Positions 10,700 to 23,429 of a stretch of DNA of 64,000 nt are shown in pieces. A model generated the notes under the pieces. It ran no database searches. It saw only the letters and a program-made list of their open reading frames with translations, and was not told the DNA's origin. Numbering within the stretch: the stretch's first letter is position 1; every line of letters starts with the position of its first letter. Source of the DNA: Leuctra nigra (Eukaryota; Arthropoda; Insecta; Plecoptera; Leuctridae); assembly GCA_934045905.1 (NCBI GenBank), contig OW203770.1:28963259-29027258 (forward strand), written 5' to 3'. Position numbers and translations under genes: made by a program.

Positions 10700-11152
10700 G
10701 CGGTTGTACTCCGAGCTATTCGCGTTTTCGAGCAAAGGGGGCACACTCTAGTGTGAGAAAGTATAAGTGCTGTAGACGTTATCGTTTTCGTTTCGGCCAC
10801 GGCCGCCATTTGTATTGATGTTGGCAATGTCAATGTCATTTTAATCAGAAAGGCACTACCTACTTATTATCTTCGGAAATGAACCACAATGGTAAAGAAT
10901 TTGATGGAAATCATAACTTGAAGTCTAATCACTACTCACAATTTTATTCCACTTCACTCGCACTTCGATTCCGCACAAAACAACCGTGACACCAAACCAA
11001 CGTCAACAACAAACCAATGCGCGTAACCATGACAATGCGTGTCATGGTTGTTATAGACGCATTGTCAGTGCTGGTCAGTGCTGCCATCTGGTCAGCCCGA
11101 AAACGCGAATACCGGGTGGCACAAAAAAAATTCAAATGGGCCAGACGCCCCT
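10700..11152. other. Intron 6 sequence with short palindromes
   Basis: The stretch 11024-11063 holds an imperfect palindrome around CATGACAATGCG and CGCATTGTC. A small minus-strand open frame (10944-11135) contains a hydrophobic run but no splice context that fits the gene. I see no supported feature. Confidence 0.35.
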
Positions 11153-11264
11153 GGGCAGTTATTCTATAACTCTAAAATTCCGAATTCGGCCCGAATACGA
11201 TTCACGGCCATATGGATTAACATTGCACCGAATCTGAAATTTTGATGTTATAGAATAACTGCCC
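11153..11264. mobile_element. 112-bp hairpin MITE
   Basis: GGGCAGTTATTCTATAAC at 11153 returns as an exact inverted copy ending at 11264. Partial pairing (TCTAAAATT against AATTT) continues inward. No target duplication is clear. Confidence 0.75.
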
Positions 11265-11339
11265 TGTGTCAAACTACTGAACTGATCGGACTGAAAGTTT
11301 GACACATTTTGAAACTCTTAATATGGTCTGATGTTTAAA

Positions 11340-11895
11340 AGTTTCCAATACATTACTTAAGTAAATGAAAGTAACAGCTGTTCGAGTTTGGTTGGCGAAA
11401 AATCAATTATATACGAAGCTCAAATTGCTGGCGTCCAGAAAACCTTCAATGGCCGGAACACCGTTTTTTCAAAACTATTGACGATAACAAGCCGAATATG
11501 ATTAATTTTATTCATATAATGAGACTATTAATTATGTTACAACTTCACTACATTTGAATCATTGGAATGAAAGTTATTGTATTTGTATCCTGAAGCTGAG
11601 CTGAAAACCAGACAATCCGGGAGAAAATTTCACTTCTGAACATGTGAATAAAACTTGTGAAATTATCTCCCGGTCTGTTTCAAATTCAAGATACCATAAT
11701 TTCGTTTAATTTATTCAAATGTATTGACATTTTAACGCAATTGATTGTCATATATTTTCAGCTTGCAATCCTCAGTGGTGTTGACAAAACGTTGTTCCGG
11801 CCATTCGAGGTTTTCTGGACGCTATTTAATCGATTTTTCGACAATCAAATTCGAACAGCTGTTACTTTTTTCCAACTAAAGTAATATTTTTGAAA
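11340..11895. repeat. Long imperfect inverted repeat
   Basis: GTAACAGCTGTTCGAGTTTG at about 11370 and TGGCGTCCAGAAAACCTTCA near 11430 are matched in inverted orientation near 11845-11870 and 11795-11825. The arms are about 110 bp and diverged, and the spacer is about 300 bp. It is probably an old foldback transposon. Confidence 0.65.
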
Positions 11896-11984
11896 CTCTC
11901 ACACATCAAACCTTGGCATGTTTGTCTTAACATGTCAAAATTTCAGCATAATTTATGCTTAGTTCAACCAAGGGTCAAGCTTAG

Positions 11985-12127
11985 CCTAACAAAAATACAC
12001 TCTGTGTAAAAATTCCAGCCAAGTCTCTTTAACTATAACAAATTAGAAGAAATCTAAAAATTCAGAACTGAAAAGTAGAGATATAAAAAATGGGCCAAGT
12101 CAAAACTTAATTTTATAAACTAAAATA
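11985..12127 (+). mobile_element. Solo arm of Helitron-like family 2 foldback
   Basis: ACACTCTGTGTAAAAATTCC onwards matches the first 140 bases of family 2. It stops directly against the terminal hairpin of the inverted copy that begins at 12128. Confidence 0.6.
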
Positions 12128-13350
12128 TCTAGTGGAGCGGTCGCTCCACCCAGCCAAGTCGTTCTGTATCAACAGTCCGTAAATGCCTAATGAACTGAGG
12201 AGCAGACCAACCACTTTTACTGTAAGCAACAAACTGGCATTTTCGGCCTACTGGATCTTAAAATTGGGAAATCTCACATCGTTGCGAAATATCTTAATTT
12301 CGAGCTATGGCCCACCCCACCACATGTACCAAATTTGGGAACAATGGGTCATGCCATTTGCGAGCTAGTTGGCCGTGAAAACAGTGAAATTACACCCCTT
12401 TTTAAACATATCTGCTTCTGCTTCTTCTTCTTCCTAAGATGATATCACTTGACAAGGCCACAACCTAAACGGCTGAACCGATCAATCTGAAATTTTTACC
12501 ACATGTGCACTTTTGTGTCTGAGGTTCCTTTTTATAAAACCAACCAGAAGCCGCCATTTTGAAACCGGAAGTGACGTCATATCTCAAAAACGACTAAACC
12601 GATCGCATTTAAACTAGCGCCAAATGAATCAAACGGTCATCTTTATGGAATATCAATAGTTAAAGTAAAAATGTACTATTACCTAAACCGGAAATTACGT
12701 CTTAAAAATGATAAATCAGACTTTCATAATCTCTTACTACAATAACTACATATTCAGAAGGCTTATAATGATACAAAACATTTATATAAATTAATTCTAG
12801 GTTGCAGTAATTTCATCTGCCATTTTGAAAACCGGAAGTGATGCCATATCTCGAAAACGGCTGGACCGATTGGAACGAAGATTTCGCTTTTCTTCATTTA
12901 ATATCATATATAGCATTATTTATTACCAAACGAAACTTTTCTTAGGTACCAAATCGGAAGTGGCTTATTTTTTTAAAGGAATTGTCTTCGTTGCTTCGAT
13001 ATGTGTTACACGTTGTGAGAATAATCTAAAAAAAGGAGTGATATCCCCATAAAAACACTCCGTGTAAAAATACCAGCCAAGTCTCTTCAACTATAAAAAA
13101 AAAGAAATCTTAAAATTCTGCACTGAAAAGGAGTGATATCAAAAAATGGGCCAAGTCAAAACTTAATTTTATAAACCAAAATATACTTAACGCATAGTTT
13201 TTTAGGGCATTATAGGCATATCATATCTATTTAGGTACTTTTGATTTTTGGCATATACTTCTCGATGCGCCTAGTATATTTTGGTTTTTAAAATTAAGTT
13301 TGACTTGGCCCATTTTTTGATATCACTCCTTTTCAGTGCTCAATTTTTAG
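12128..13350 (-). mobile_element. Helitron-like element, family 2 (outer arm truncated)
   Basis: On the minus strand it ends with the hairpin GTGGAGCGACCGCTCCAC and CTAGA. It contains two internal units with the CCGCCATTTTGAAA and CCGGAAGTGACGTCA motifs (12548-12583 and a diverged one at 12820), then the central foldback (13047-13345). The outer half of one foldback arm is missing. Confidence 0.7.
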
Positions 13351-14449
13351 ATATACTTAAACTCCAGTTATTTTACTGAAACAAGGGTCCAAACCCAAAC
13401 TAATTGTTTCTAAAAATGTTTCTTGACAATATTATTTAGGTCTACTTACATAACTCATAAACGAAAGTTTGCCAAATCTTGGGCAGCAATTTTGTTTTTA
13501 TGAAGTGTTTTGTCAAAATCAAAATGTAATTTTTCACTTGAAAATGCGAAGGAAATTTTTGATTTTATTTTCTTTCAATGTTTTGTGCAACTCAAAAAAA
13601 TAATCAGCTTGATCGCATTCATTGTTGTCCAATCATATTTATTTAAATACAAAAACCTAGATTTTATTAAAACTGCTCTAGTCGAGTCGATATTTAAGTT
13701 ATCGACTTCATTTTCGCACTGAATTATGCCTTACTTGATACACTAGGACATATAATAAGTTTACCGAAATCATCTATTTATAACTATTCTTACATTAAAA
13801 AAAAATATATATATTCCACATTTAATTTGAGATTTTAGGCACAAGCTAATTGAAATTAAAAATGAAAAATTACTATTTTGATCCGTTAAACATAGTAAAC
13901 GAATGAAAAAATTCTAGAAATGTTAAAGTAGGTAACTATTTTGTTTTCACAGATAATTTTGTGGAAATCACGTATTAATTCTTATTTTAATAACTTTTTA
14001 ATTTCCGGTTAATTTATTTAGTGATTAATTATTGTTGAAAATATCCAGTATAGATAAAAAATAATGTTCACCATTGCGTTGGTTGATAAGCGGTTATTTC
14101 TTTTTTTGCAAATAACCTCAAATAATTCAAAACCTATTAAAAATTTACTTAAATCTAACGATTGTGAAATAAACTATTAACAAAAGATGGTCGTTTAAAA
14201 ATTTGATAATTATGTGACAAAAATCTGTAAAATCAAAATGGCTGCCCAAAAATTGGTAAACTTTCGTTCAAAAAGTTGCTAAGGTGGACCATAAAAAATT
14301 TAATTTATTAAAAGCGTCGTAGATATATCAATGTTAAAAATTTGCAGTAAAATTCGGAAATCATTAATAATTATCATATTTTTTAAACGACCTTATTTAG
14401 TTAATGGTTTTTTCCACAATCGATAGATTTAGGTCATCGATAGATAGAT
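13351..14449. other. AT-rich intron sequence, nothing recognised
   Basis: Very AT-rich. No exon with a fitting phase and no terminal repeats are visible. Confidence 0.4.
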
Positions 14450-14600
14450 CTTAGTCTTATTCCTTGAAGGAAATTAGAACATGTTTTGAGTTCGTTGACA
14501 GAAAGTTGCTTCGTGTAAATGCAAAATTGTGTGAAAACTAGGAATGTGACACAGAAGTTGTTAAAGAAATTGTACCGTGTAACCTGCGAAATAAAAACGC
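14450..14600. repeat. Partial copy of the 14988-15186 MITE
   Basis: About 150 bases (TTCCTTGAAGGAAATTAGAA onwards) are nearly identical to 15050-15200. ATCGATAG motifs flank this copy on both sides. Confidence 0.75.
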
Positions 14601-14635
14601 ATCGATAGAGAAATAAAATCGATAAAAACTTTTTG

Positions 14636-14757
14636 AAAAGTTTTGACTTGGCAATTTTTTGATATCACTACTTTTCAATGCTAAATTTTTAGATTTCTTA
14701 TATTTTTTTTTAGTTGAAGAGACTTAGCTGGTATTTTTACACGTAGTGTTTTTTATG
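14636..14757 (-). mobile_element. Solo right arm of family 2 foldback
   Basis: TTTTGACTTGGC, TTGATATCACTACTTTTCA and GTAGTGTTTTTTATGGGG match one arm of the family 2 foldback. The partner arm is missing. Confidence 0.6.
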
Positions 14758-14987
14758 GGGTTCCTTGTACGATATTCTTTATTTCCTTTATATTTACCTG
14801 AATTGTCGATTGGATTTGGAAGAAGAACATCAGAAGCCGAAGCTGGAAAGAAAAGAGATTGTAAATATGAAAGTAGTGGACACAATATATTCAAGTTCAA
14901 TATATTGAGTGACAATTACTTGTCAATAATACTGCTTAAACACACATCGATTTGATAATGATGGAAATGTTTAGTGAATCACTCACT

Positions 14988-15186
14988 TAAGCCTGATATA
15001 CACGGTCACATTTCTTGAACAACTTCTGTGTCACAGTCTTTGGCTCAGTCTTAGTCGTATTCCTTGAAGGAAATTAGAACATGTTTTGAGTTCGTTGACA
15101 GAAAGTTGCTTCGTGTAAATGCAAAATTGTGTGAAAACTGGGAATGTGACACAGAAGTTGTTAAAGAAATTGTACCGTGTAACCTG
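14988..15186. mobile_element. About 199-bp MITE with ACACGGT-type ends
   Basis: The left end reads ATACACGGTCACATTTCTTG. The right end is its diverged inverted copy, AAGAAATTGTACCGTGTA. The same family occurs at 24628-24812 and, partly, at 14450-14600. Confidence 0.65.
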
Positions 15187-15262
15187 CGAAATAAAAACGC
15201 GCACCCCAACTGGGAATCGAACCCAGATCCTTCATGTTTCCGGCCCTATGCTATAACCATTA

Positions 15263-16020
15263 AGTAAGGTTTCCAAGGGCGGAATTTTGACGCGTTGCGG
15301 GAAATATTTTGCGACGGATTTGTTCCGCGGAAGTATCCCGTTTCCAAGCGCGAATTTTTCTCCGCCTAGTTTGTAGTGGTACCTAGCGGCCAAATTAGGC
15401 AGCGCTGAAATAAGTCGATCTATCGAAATCGAGATCTTAAAATCGTAAAGACAAGGATTGTCCATGACCACTTCAATAAAATATTCTGGATCATATTCCA
15501 TGATAAGTACATATTTTATTAATAAACAAATATAAGTTGACTGAGAGTCTTGGAGCCGTTGCAGTTACTGGATGTCGGTTCTTCGGTGGAAGCTCCATTT
15601 GTTGTTTGTGGTTTTGGCCCTAAAAAGGGCCGTTTGCCACGACGTTTCGGCGAAGTTAGTTCCGCCATCCTCAGGTGTCGGAGGTCGAATGGTGTCGGAG
15701 GTCGGAGGTCGAACAAATATAAACTTGACAACACATGTCACTACCTGACGGCAGACAACATATTTGATTTATATCGAATATCGATATCGAAACTCGACTG
15801 AAAAACGGAAACTATATCACCACGAACCTGGCGGTAATCGTGAGAAAACTACCAGCTTCCGGTGCGCGGAACGAATTTTGTCCCGCTAAAGTAGAAGTAG
15901 ATTCAACATTCTCGGCGGCGACTTCGCCGCATGGGTTTCTGGCTTGTGATTGGTCAAAGTCGGCCATTTTGCGGAATTTCTCCCGCAACGCGGCGAAATT
16001 CCGCCCTTGGAAACCTTACT
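15263..16020. mobile_element. 758-bp TIR element with TTA duplication (PIF/Harbinger-like)
   Basis: Inverted ends AGTAAGGTTTCCAAGGGCGG at 15263 and 16020 are flanked by TTA at 15260-15262 and 16021-16023. Three-base TWA duplications are typical of PIF/Harbinger elements. Its interior (about 15520-15740) carries a Penelope-related fragment with a hammerhead-like motif, so it is itself a composite. Confidence 0.8.
15638..15677 (-). ncRNA. Hammerhead ribozyme-like motif 1
   Basis: On the minus strand: CAC, the core CTGAGGA, a stem of GGCG paired with CGCC, then GAAACGTC followed by GTG. This is the minimal type I hammerhead layout known from Penelope-like elements (CTGANGA, helix II, GAAAC, cleavage after GTC), with a three-base-pair helix I. 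Confidence 0.55.
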
Positions 16021-16037
16021 TTACGCTACCGGGGCGC

Positions 16038-16938
16038 ATTCTTAATCAGCAGGTTGGGTTGCCATACAACCATAGAGGTAAGAAGGCCTCTATGATACCT
16101 CTATGATACAACTCTTGCGAGTCCGAGTATCTGATCTATATACGAAGACTTAAGCACTTCGACTTCATAATGAAACTGGTTTTCAATTAAAGCAAACTTG
16201 AATTAGTTATATTTGTTTTAAGGATGAACCATCGCTTCGAATGACTATATTCATAACTTGAGATCAATTAATTCAGAATACGCATCTTTCAACTTTAAAA
16301 CATAGTTTTATAATGTAAAATGTGGAGAATAATACGATATGAGATTATGAGGATTTTTTTTAACCAAGTTTCGTTTTTGTTAATAATACAGCAGTGGTTT
16401 TGACTAGTTCAGTTGTCCCATGTTAAATGGCCATATATCAAGATTTTCAAACATTTAAATGCCATTATCTCAGAAATTAGGTCGGTGACAAGAGTATTTT
16501 AAGTTTTTAATGCATTAAGAATTAGTCGAAAAATAAATCATTAGTCTTCTGTTGAAATTGTTGGTGCCTTTTAAAAATAATTTAGAATAATGTAGGAAAT
16601 TAATTCGTTCCCCCATAAAAGCCATGAAAAAATCTCCAACTTTGAAAACGTTTTACACAAAAGTTAGGTCGGTAAGGTATACATCTTTTGATCTTATATT
16701 GTAAATAATACTATTTGGAACAAAATAAAATGGGTTTGAAAAAATTGTTGGTAGATAACCTGGCGCTGGTTCATCCTTAATTGAGTGTCAACAATCAATA
16801 GCAACTCCGTGTGGCCACTGTATTGCTCATGTACTACTTGGTATGAGACGACTAACAGTGATGCTAACACTTCGGAGGCTAAAGGACAACTTACACAATT
16901 AATGCACGCTCCAGAATCTTTCTTAGTCTTACCAAAGT
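16038..16938. other. Intron sequence, nothing recognised
   Basis: A short repeated CCTCTATGATA occurs at about 16085-16110. No exon or mobile-element ends are seen. Confidence 0.35.
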
Positions 16939-17260
16939 GGATGGAACTGGCTTCACACATATAGGAGAGGTGGGGACTCTTCAATGCATCCCCATTGGCT
17001 ATCTTGAATACGAATTATAGGGGAATTGGCGTTTGATCAGCTGGCGCTCTATGTGTTGTGTGGCAGACATGAGAACTAATTTAAGCTTGAATTTCGTTCC
17101 AAAAATTCAAAATAGTTCCACTGTTCACTTCCTGAGCGCCACCTGCTCAAAAGAAGTCCCTATGTTAATCCATTGGTCAATTCCCCATGGAGCTGGTATC
17201 GCCAAGAATGTTCAAGTGTCCCCACCTCTCCTATGGTAGTGTGAAGCTAGTTCCATGCAC
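16939..17260. repeat. Imperfect inverted repeat, about 40-bp arms
   Basis: The left arm runs from GTGGATGGAACTGGCTTCAC to GAGGTGGGGAC. The right arm GTCCCCACCTCTCCTATGG and onwards is its inverted copy. The spacer is about 240 bp. Confidence 0.65.
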
Positions 17261-17580
17261 GTTGGTCTTACGTCATCATACACGCGCTAGAATATTACGT
17301 CTGATCGCACGCGCTGCAGTTAAATACAAGACCCACTGTTCATGGGTGAACGTGTTCTTAAATCTTGAAACATAACGCGCATTATACGTTATACGACGCC
17401 AAATAAACTGTAATCAATCAATTCTGTTACAATATGACAACGTGAATACATCTTCTCTCGAATGGCTATGCTCAATACATCTGAGCTGTGGAGTGGGAGA
17501 TTTGATATTGATGGTAATTTTTAGTGAAGCACTCACTTTGGAAGGTGTTTGGACCTGATTGGATCGGAAACTCTGACTTG

Positions 17581-18286
17581 TTTGACCATGAACGAATACA
17601 CCTATACAGGGATAGATAACGCCGTATCAATTACATGCTAAACGACAGTCCCTATCCGTGTCCTGTTTTCAAATAAAATTCAGAGAAATAAAACATGGCC
17701 GACCATTAAAATCCAAATAGTATGAGTTTTCTTGTCAAGCTGACACAATGCCTACACCAATATATTACCAACACATGATGTATATAGGAGCGCCAATACA
17801 ATATCGACTTAATTAAACCAGACAAACCTTAATAAACAGCTTATGTACAGAGAAAGCCATGTCAACACGAAGGCGGGTTTTCAGATTCTTAAATATGGAC
17901 GGAAAAATTGAATAGTTTCATTCTGATGTCTTGCTAATTTACATATTTACTCTCTGCTTCATGGGCAATGAAATAAACACTGATTCTTCTTCTTTGGCGT
18001 GGGAGTATTCACAGTATTGTCAGTTATTTTACGGATGAAGAAACAATTAAAGAAATTACAATATATACGACAAAGCACATAAAATATGTCAAAACATTTT
18101 TGTATCAGCTGTTTCAATGAAGTGACTTTCAGAAGGCTGTGGTTTATATTACTTTTACTGCATGCATGAAAACTGCATGAAAACGAAAGTAGAAATGTTT
18201 AGAAGGCTAAGGTGAACCGGATAGTCAAAATGAAACGCGAAGTTACCTATCCCTGTATAGGTGTATTAATTCATGGTTTGACATAA
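17581..18286. repeat. Inverted repeat of about 40 bp around a 620-bp spacer
   Basis: TTTGACCATGAACGAATACA and CCTATACAGGGATAG at 17581-17620 are matched in inverted orientation at 18243-18286. It is probably a non-autonomous DNA transposon. The boundaries are not clear. Confidence 0.6.
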
Positions 18287-18435
18287 ACTATCTTGTTGGT
18301 GCTCGCTCATCAACGCATAACAATGAGCATCTTCCGAGCTATATAGAAAGCCTAATTCAGAGAGAGACTGATTTTAAAGTTCAACGTGTTTACATATTAC
18401 AGGGGTTCGCAACCTTTTTCGGTCAAGAAATATTT

Positions 18436-20294
18436 ACCATAAAAAACACTCAGTGTAAAAATACCAGCCAAGTCTCTACAACTAAAAAAAATTATGAAAT
18501 CTAAAAAATTCTGCACTGAAAAGTAGTGATATCAAAAAATGGTCCAAGTCAAAACTTTATTTGAAAATCAAAAAATACTTGGCGCATCGTGTATACATAG
18601 TTTAGAAGTATAGACCAGATAGAAAATATACATCAAATATACATAATACATGTAGTATACCTATTATGCCCTAAAAAAACGATGCGCCAAGTATTTTTTG
18701 ATTTTCAAATAAAGTTTTGACTTGGACCATTTTTTGATACCACTACTTTTCAGTGCAGAATTTTTTAGATTTCATAATTTTTTTTAGTTGTAGAGACTTG
18801 GCTGGTATTTTTACACGGAGTGTTTTTTATGGGGATATCACTCCTTTTTTTAGTTTATTCTTAGAACTTGTGACGTCAATTGAACAATTACTAAATCCAT
18901 TAAAAATAGTCGCCATTGACAATTTGGTTTACTAATGAAAATCTGCGTATGGTACTATATATTTGCTTTAAATGATCTTTCATGAAGAATAGCAAAGGTT
19001 TCATTCCTATCAGTTAACCGAGTTCCGAGATATGGCAACACTTCGGTTTTCAAAATGGCTCCTGAACTTACTGCACTGCCACAAAGAATGTATATCTATA
19101 AATGATGTGTATCATTTTAAGTTTTCTGAATATGTATTCATTATATAGGAGGGGATTATAATAATTTTTAAATTTGAATGATGTAATTTCCGGTCTTATA
19201 AATAGGAAATTTCTAGTGTGACTATTCCCATTTCATAGAGATGACCTTCCGAATCGTTTGGCGGTAGTTTCATACCGATCCGTCAACCAATTTTCAAGAT
19301 ATGACGTTACTTCCTGTTTCAAAATGGCTGCTGAAATCACTGACCCCTTGAATTATAATTTAAACATGATTACATTTTATTATAAGCTGTCTCAAATAGT
19401 ATATTTATTGTATCAAAATGTAAATTTGTGAGATTTTTAAAATGTGTGACGACATTTCCGGTTTCGGTATGGGAAACTGCAAAATATTATTGATGATAAT
19501 ACATAAAGTTGACCGTCTAAATTGTTAAGCGCTGGTTTCGTTCAAATCTATTTAGCCGTTATTGACATATGATCTCACTTCCGGTTTCAAAATGGCGGCT
19601 TCCGGTTGGTTTGATAATAAGTCAAATGAGATATCAAAAGTACATACGTTACATAAATAACAAAATAATCGGATCAAATTTGTTGCCGAAATGCCAATCG
19701 ATGTATTTCAAATTTCATGACGTCATTTCCGGTTTCGTTAACATAAATTTTAGTCTGTTGCTATTGATAATCCATATAGTTTACCGTCTGAATCGTTTGG
19801 CGCAAATTTCGTTCCGATCGGTATAGCCGTTGTCGAGATATGACGTCACTTCCGGTTTCAAAATGGCGGCACAAAAAATTTATGGGGTGAAGGTTAAATC
19901 AGACGCCAAAAGTGCACACGTGGTAAAAATGTGAGATCAATCGGTTCAGCCGTTTAGGCTGTGGCCATGTTACCGGATTTGAATTCCAGGAGACTACTAC
20001 TACTACTACTGAGATTATTATTATTATGAAAACCGCCCTAAAACACTGTTTTTACGGCCCTCTAGCGCGCAAAGGGCGTGACCTATTGTTCCCAAATTTG
20101 GTATATGTTGTAGGGTGGGCCATAGCTCGAAATTAAGATATATCGCAACAATGTGAGATTTTCCAATTTTAAGATCCAGTAGGCCGAAAATGCCACTTTG
20201 ATGCTTACAGTAAAAGTGGGTTTGCTCCAGCCTTTATATGAGAGTGTGCGCGCGCCGTACGACTTGGCTGGCGTGGAGCGACCGCTCCACTAGA
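18436..20294 (+). mobile_element. Helitron-like element, family 2, full-length (about 1.86 kb)
   Basis: Starts CCATAAAAAACACTCAGTG. The foldback (18436-18835) has arms that repeat almost perfectly in inverted order. Several internal units follow with GACGTCA, TTCCGG and AAAATGGC motifs, then a short ACT/ATT microsatellite, a conserved 250-bp tail, and the terminal hairpin GTGGAGCGACCGCTCCAC with CTAGA. It has no open reading frame. Confidence 0.8.
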
Positions 20295-20804
20295 TATATT
20301 AAAATGTATTAATTTTTGTGAAATTGGGTCCTTGACGAAGCCCCCAAGGATTTTTTCCTCGAATGTTCGAATGTTTCTAATCCAGATAGAGTCATTTAAA
20401 AGCCACTAAGAAGCTGCAGGTTACCGACTTTTAACACACTTCCATAACAATAACACAATTTCCTGCTCTTTTTCGGATTTATAACACATCGAAGTTAACA
20501 TTATAGAAGAATCATACAAAATGTCGATTTGTTTGTGATTGTATGCAAGATATCGTAGGCAGCTGCATGTTTCAAACAGTTTGGTTATCGCAATGTTCTG
20601 CCTGCTGAAGTTTCTTAACTTTTCGACCCTGGAAGTACGAATAGAAAGAGCTAGTGTCAGATAGAAAAGATGGCTGAAGAAACCACTAACCAGTGCACCT
20701 CGCAGTTGACGCATTGTCAGAGGACTGACAGTGGGCCGTGATCAAAACATGTGCAATCTGTCAATAGGTTTGCTGATTCACTTTTTGTGAATAGTAGTTG
20801 TGAA
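20295..20804. other. Spacer between two inverted family 2 copies
   Basis: About 510 bp without a recognised feature. The copies on either side are head to head at their hairpin ends, so this is the loop of a very large inverted repeat. Confidence 0.5.
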
Positions 20805-23415
20805 TCTAGTGGAGCGGTCGCTCCACGCCAGCCAAGTCGTACGGCGCGCGCACACTCTCATATAAAGGCTGGAGCAAACCCACTTTTACTGTAAGCATCA
20901 AAGTGGCATTTTCGGCCTACTGGATCTTAAAATTGGAAAATCTCACATTGTTGCGATATATCTTAATTTCGAGCTATGGCCCACCCTACAACATATACCA
21001 AATTTGGGAACAATAGGTTACGCCCTTTTCGCGCTAGAGGGCCGTGAAAACAGTGTTTTAGGGCGGTTTTCATAATAATAATAATAATCTCAGTAGTAGT
21101 CTCCTGGAATTCAAATCCGGTAAACAGGCCACAGCCTAAACAGCTGAACCGATTGATCTCACATTTTTACCACGTGTGCACTTTTGGCGTCTGATTTAAC
21201 CTTCACCCCATTAATTTTTGATGCCGCCATTTTGAAACCGGAAGTGACGTCATATCTCGTCAACGGCTAAACCGATCGGAACGAAATTTGCGCCAAACGA
21301 TTCAGACGGTCAACTATATGTATTATCATCAATAATATTTGCAGTTTCCCATACCGAAACGGAAATGACGTCACACATTTTAAAAATCTCACAAATTTAC
21401 ATTTTGATACAATAAATATACTATTTGAGACAGCTTATAATAAAATGTAATCATGTTTAAATTATAATTCAAGGGGTCAGTGATTTCAGCAGCCATTTTG
21501 AAACCGGAAGTAACGTCATATCTTGAAAATTGGTTGACTGATCGGTATGAAACTACCCCCAACGATTCGGAAGGTCATCTCTATGAAATAGGAACAGTCA
21601 CACTAGAAATTTCCTATTTATGAGACCGGAAATGACGTCATTCAAATTTAATTATAATCCCCTCCTATATAATGAATACATATTCAGAAAACTTAAAATG
21701 ATACACATCATTTATAGATATACATTCTTTGTGGCAGTAAGTTCAGGAGCCATTTTGAAAACCGAAGTGTTGCCATATCTCGGAACTCGGTTAACTGATA
21801 GGAATGAAACCTTTTCTATTCTTCATGAAAGATCATTAAGCGAGCGGAGCGAGCGTCTCCATTTGAAACTTATGGCTCGAATCTCTGTTTTTTTTGTGTG
21901 TGTGTTTATTTGTGCATTTGGCGTCTCCTGCCAAACGAAGAAATGGATCAGGCCAATTTTTTCACACAACTTAAATTACTATTCTCGTTATAGTCAAAAT
22001 GATTTTTAGCAAGTTCGCTCTATTGGTTGCATCGGAAACTTGATGTGTAGTTATAGTTAGCTTGGCAATGGGGATGAAGGAAACTCTGTGTATATAACTG
22101 CAATAGTTTGACCGATCATCACCAAATTTTGCAAGGTCATGTGTACCAGCATTATAAGTGATTTTTTACGAATCTGCAATGCGCTTCAAGAGTAATAGAG
22201 ATTTTACTGACATTTGTATACTTAATTTAAAACGGCCTATAGCCACACCACCATTTGACCTATCAAATGGTCTTCGATTAATCTGATCAATCAAACTCAT
22301 ATTTTGCATGGTCGTTCAGACCAACATTGTCTCTTATTTTACAAATTTTCAGCCCTACCAGTCAAGAACATAGATGCACTTATTGACAGTTTTAATAACT
22401 GTCAGAAATGACATTTCAAAACAGAAATTCCACTGCATTCTGGGTTGCTCTATGTAGCAAAGCAAAGTTTATAGATGGCTATTCTCAATATCAAGTAAGA
22501 CAGATTCTTTTCTGAGTTGATCATATTGCAATACATAATGTAGTCAAAATGTAATGTAGGTATTTCATATACATAGGTATAGGTATACCTTATCTAAAAT
22601 AATTTATTTTACGATATGGATTGTGTTTCACAGTTATGAAAACAACGTTTTGACTAGATTGCATCATATTTTACACATTTCCAGCCCAATCGGTCAAGAA
22701 TTTACAGACTTATTGCTGTTTTAAGTGTTTGAATATCTGTCCAAAGAGATTGATGGAAAAATATCAGTACAATAATCTGTTATTTAATTGATCCAGAGTG
22801 TTTATGAAAAGTTGCAAGGAAAATTGGTAATAAATAATGTATAGTTAGTTATCTTTGATTGAATGGATCGTGCTATGATTGGCGATGTCGTGCGTGTCGG
22901 TGCTCGCTCATCAACGCGTTACACCGAGCGTTTTCCTAGTTTAAAGCAAATATATAGTACCATACGCAGATTTTCATTAGTAAACCAAATTGTCAATGGC
23001 GACTTTTTTAATGGATTTAGTAATTGTTCAATCGATATGAGGTCACAAGTTCTAAGAATAAACTAAAAAAAGGAGTGATATCCCCATAAAAAACACTCCG
23101 TGTAAAAATACCAGCCAAGTCTCTTCAACTAAAAAAATTATGAAATTTAAAAAATTCTGCACAGAAAAGTAGTGATATCAAAAAATGGGCCAAGTCAAAA
23201 CTTTATTTGAAAATCAAAAAATACTTGGCGCATCGTTTTTTTAGGGCATAATAGGTATACTATATGTATTATGTATATTTAATGTATATTTTCTATCTGG
23301 TCTATACTTCTAAACTATGTATACACGATGCGCCAAGTACTTTTTGATTTTCAAATAAAGTTTTGACTTGGCCCATTTTTTGATATCACTACTTTTCAGT
23401 GCAGAATTTTTTAGA
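20805..23415 (-). mobile_element. Helitron-like element, family 2, with nested family 1 copy
   Basis: Begins TCTAGTGGAGCGGTCGCTCC (complement of the family 2 end) and mirrors 18436-20294. It is interrupted by a family 1 element at 21836-22939 and ends in a foldback whose outer arm is truncated at about 23415. Confidence 0.78.
21836..22939 (+). mobile_element. Helitron-like element, family 1 (1,104 bp), nested
   Basis: Starts TTAAGCGAGCGGAGCGAGCG and ends GCGTTTTCCTAG followed by T. The host element's empty site can be read from the related copy at 18955-18985. Left flank GATCA plus right flank TTTAAAGC equals the uninterrupted GATCATTTAAAGC. The insertion is therefore between A and T with no target duplication, as for Helitrons. 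Confidence 0.82.
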
Positions 23416-23429
23416 TAGAATGTAGTTGA

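Larger units (their letters stand above)
15201..16037 (-). repeat. tRNA-like sequence split by a MITE
   Basis: If 15263-16023 is removed, 76 bases remain on the minus strand. They start GCGCCCCGGTAGCG, contain an A-box-like TAGCGTAATGGTTA and the perfect T-arm CTGGGTTCGATTCCCAG, and end GGGGTGC, which pairs with the start. Two extra bases between the T-stem and the acceptor, and a poor D-stem, argue against a working tRNA. It is a tRNA pseudogene or the head of a SINE. Confidence 0.6.

Noticed and set aside
10944..11135. Small minus-strand frame with a hydrophobic run
   Set aside because: Lies over short palindromes in an intron and has no fitting splice sites.
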